A DNA stretch of 14,499 bases from Hyphomicrobiales bacterium (GTDB taxonomy: Bacteria > Pseudomonadota > Alphaproteobacteria > Rhizobiales > Xanthobacteraceae): contig JAFKKQ010000323.1 of assembly GCA_017304505.1 (NCBI GenBank), positions 1 to 14,499 of the forward strand, in the 5' to 3' direction. A program made the translations under genes and the position numbers. Positions 13,349-14,499 of the stretch are shown one piece after another. The notes under the pieces were generated by a model. The model was given only the letters and a program-made list of their open reading frames with translations. It was not told the origin of the DNA and did not search any database. Each line of letters starts with the position of its first letter. Position 1 is the first letter of the stretch.

Positions 13349-14446
13349 TCAATCTCCCGCGCGCTCCGGGAACGCTGCTTTCAGCGCCCCGCTGGCGGCA
13401 TCGAGAACGCCACGCTCGGTGATCAGCCCGGTCACGAGGCGCGCCGGCGTTACGTCGAATCCGTAATTCGCAACCGGCGAGCCGTCCGGCACGATCCGCA
13501 CCGTCTCGATCCGGCCGTCCGCCGTGCGCCCGGTCATGGTGGATTGCTCCTCACCACCGCGTTGTTCGATCGGGATTTCGGCAACGCCGTCCGACACGGT
13601 GAAGTCGATGGTCGGCGACGGCAGCGCCACATAGAATGGCACACCGTTGTCCTTGGCGGCCAGCGCCTTGAGATAGGTTCCGATCTTGTTGCAGACGTCG
13701 CCCTGCGCCGTGACGCGGTCGGTGCCGACAATGGCGATGTCCACCAGGCCATGCTGCATCAGGTGGCCACCGGTGTTGTCTGCGATGACGGTGTGCTTGA
13801 CGCCGTGATGACCCAGCTCCCAGGCCGTCAGCGAAGCGCCCTGGTTGCGCGGCCGCGTTTCGTCGACCCAGACATGGATCGGGATACCGGCGTCATGCGC
13901 CATATAGATCGGCGCGGTCGCGGTGCCCCAATCGACAGTGGCGAGCCAGCCGGCGTTGCAATGGGTCAGGACGTTGACCGGCTCGCCGCTCTTACGTGCT
14001 GCGATCGCTTCGATCAGCGGCAGGCCATTGCGGCCGATGGTCTGGTTGATGGCGACATCCTCATCGCAGATTTCGGCAGCGCGCCGATAGGCCGCCGCGA
14101 CGCGCGCCTCGCGCGGCTGGTTGCGCACGGCGGCAACCATTTCGTCGAGCGCCCATTTGAGATTGATCGCTGTCGGCCGTGTCGCCAACAGCACCGCATA
14201 GGCCCGCTCCAAGCTCTGGTCCGACGCATCGGCACGTAATGCGAGGCAAATCCCGTAGGCCGCGGCCGCGCCGATGAGCGGAGCACCGCGCACCTGCATG
14301 GTCTTGATCGCGCGCGCCGCGTCGTCAAGGCTCGCCAAGCGCAGCATCGCGAACCGATGCGGCAGCGCGGTCTGGTCGATGGTGCCGACCGACCAGCCAT
14401 CCGGCTCGAGCCAGATGGTCCGCATGTGCTTGCCATCGACCTTCAT
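13349..14446 (-). CDS. mtnA: S-methyl-5-thioribose-1-phosphate isomerase MtnA
   Basis: The product is a 365-residue cytosolic enzyme of methionine salvage that converts 5-methylthioribose-1-phosphate to 5-methylthioribulose-1-phosphate. Diagnostic motifs appear in order: the substrate-binding VRGAPLIG (52-59), the catalytic cysteine in THCNAG (Cys163), [11 protein letters not shown] (193-203), the catalytic aspartate in IVGTDRV (Asp243) and NKIGTY (253-258). Length is normal. The ATG at 14446 gives [18 protein letters not shown], matching the N-terminus I recall for alphaproteobacterial MtnA, and GAGG lies 5 nt upstream; the in-frame ATG at residue 8 is less likely. Its stop lies 2 bp before the mmcB start, and the mmcB ribosome site is inside its last codons. 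Other salvage genes, if linked, would be beyond the right edge; the remaining 53 bp hold no gene I can see. Confidence 0.97.
   Translation of the reverse strand: MKVDGKHMRTIWLEPDGWSVGTIDQTALPHRFAMLRLASLDDAARAIKTMQVRGAPLIGAAAAYGICLALRADASDQSLERAYAVLLATRPTAINLKWALDEMVAAVRNQPREARVAAAYRRAAEICDEDVAINQTIGRNGLPLIEAIAARKSGEPVNVLTHCNAGWLATVDWGTATAPIYMAHDAGIPIHVWVDETRPRNQGASLTAWELGHHGVKHTVIADNTGGHLMQHGLVDIAIVGTDRVTAQGDVCNKIGTYLKALAAKDNGVPFYVALPSPTIDFTVSDGVAEIPIEQRGGEEQSTMTGRTADGRIETVRIVPDGSPVANYGFDVTPARLVTGLITERGVLDAASGALKAAFPERAGD
13354..13358 (-). promoter_or_regulatory. Shine-Dalgarno GGGAG of mmcB inside the end of mtnA
   Basis: On the minus strand GGGAG lies 7 nt before the mmcB ATG at 13346 and within the last codons of mtnA. 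It selects this ATG and supports coupling of the two genes. Confidence 0.7.
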
Positions 14447-14499
14447 GCGCCCCTCATAGCCTCACCGCGCGACCGGGACAACTCGCCGGCCGCGCCGAT

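Noticed and set aside
1..14499. Mobile element, prophage, defence island or CRISPR array
   Set aside because: I found no transposase, integrase, terminal inverted repeats, regular spacer repeats or phage genes, and base composition looks uniform across the core-type genes.

Overview
The window is GC-rich, densely coded DNA that looks like an ordinary chromosomal segment of an alphaproteobacterium. It most resembles the Hyphomicrobiales (Bradyrhizobium/Nitrobacteraceae/Xanthobacteraceae type). The reasons are the RegB/RegA redox two-component pair, an MmcB-type DNA repair protein, an intracellular PHA depolymerase, LeuC and LeuD encoded by separate genes, and several small Sec-exported proteins of a kind I recall from Bradyrhizobium-like genomes. 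This placement comes from remembered protein families, not from a search. I see no tRNA, rRNA, CRISPR array, insertion sequence, integrase or phage gene. No stretch longer than 300 bases lacks a gene.

Left part (1-4479): the 3' part of leuC (+) runs in from the left edge and ends at a perfect 11-bp terminator hairpin. Three small minus-strand genes for secreted proteins follow and run toward that terminator. A divergent plus-strand block then carries a small zincin metallopeptidase, a GFA-fold protein (4-bp overlap with the peptidase), leuD, and a small secreted protein whose start overlaps leuD. LeuC and LeuD are the two subunits of isopropylmalate isomerase in leucine synthesis, here about 2.2 kb apart.

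Middle part (4461-9697): a minus-strand run of five genes. In transcription order it holds an ABC ATPase and its ABC-2 permease (4-bp overlap), phaZ for mobilising stored polyhydroxyalkanoate, a YgjP-like (M48/DUF45) metallopeptidase, and a Bcr/CflA-type MFS drug exporter. The exporter's 3' end overlaps that of the small secreted protein gene on the opposite strand.

Right part (9698-14499): divergent from the ABC genes lies regB-regA, a redox-sensing kinase and its response regulator. regB reads as broken: its ATP-binding domain is in a different frame from the sensor/phosphoacceptor part, and the conserved segment between them is missing. regA is intact. Convergent to it, on the minus strand, are mtnA (methionine salvage), mmcB (DNA repair; starts 2 bp after mtnA stops) and an orphan TctC/Bug-type periplasmic binding protein.

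Most of the region is conventional housekeeping DNA. I found no convincing undescribed multi-gene system. The observations most worth a second look are the damaged regB beside an intact regA, its apparently leaderless promoter, and the set of small Tyr/Arg/His-rich secreted proteins inserted between leuC and leuD.
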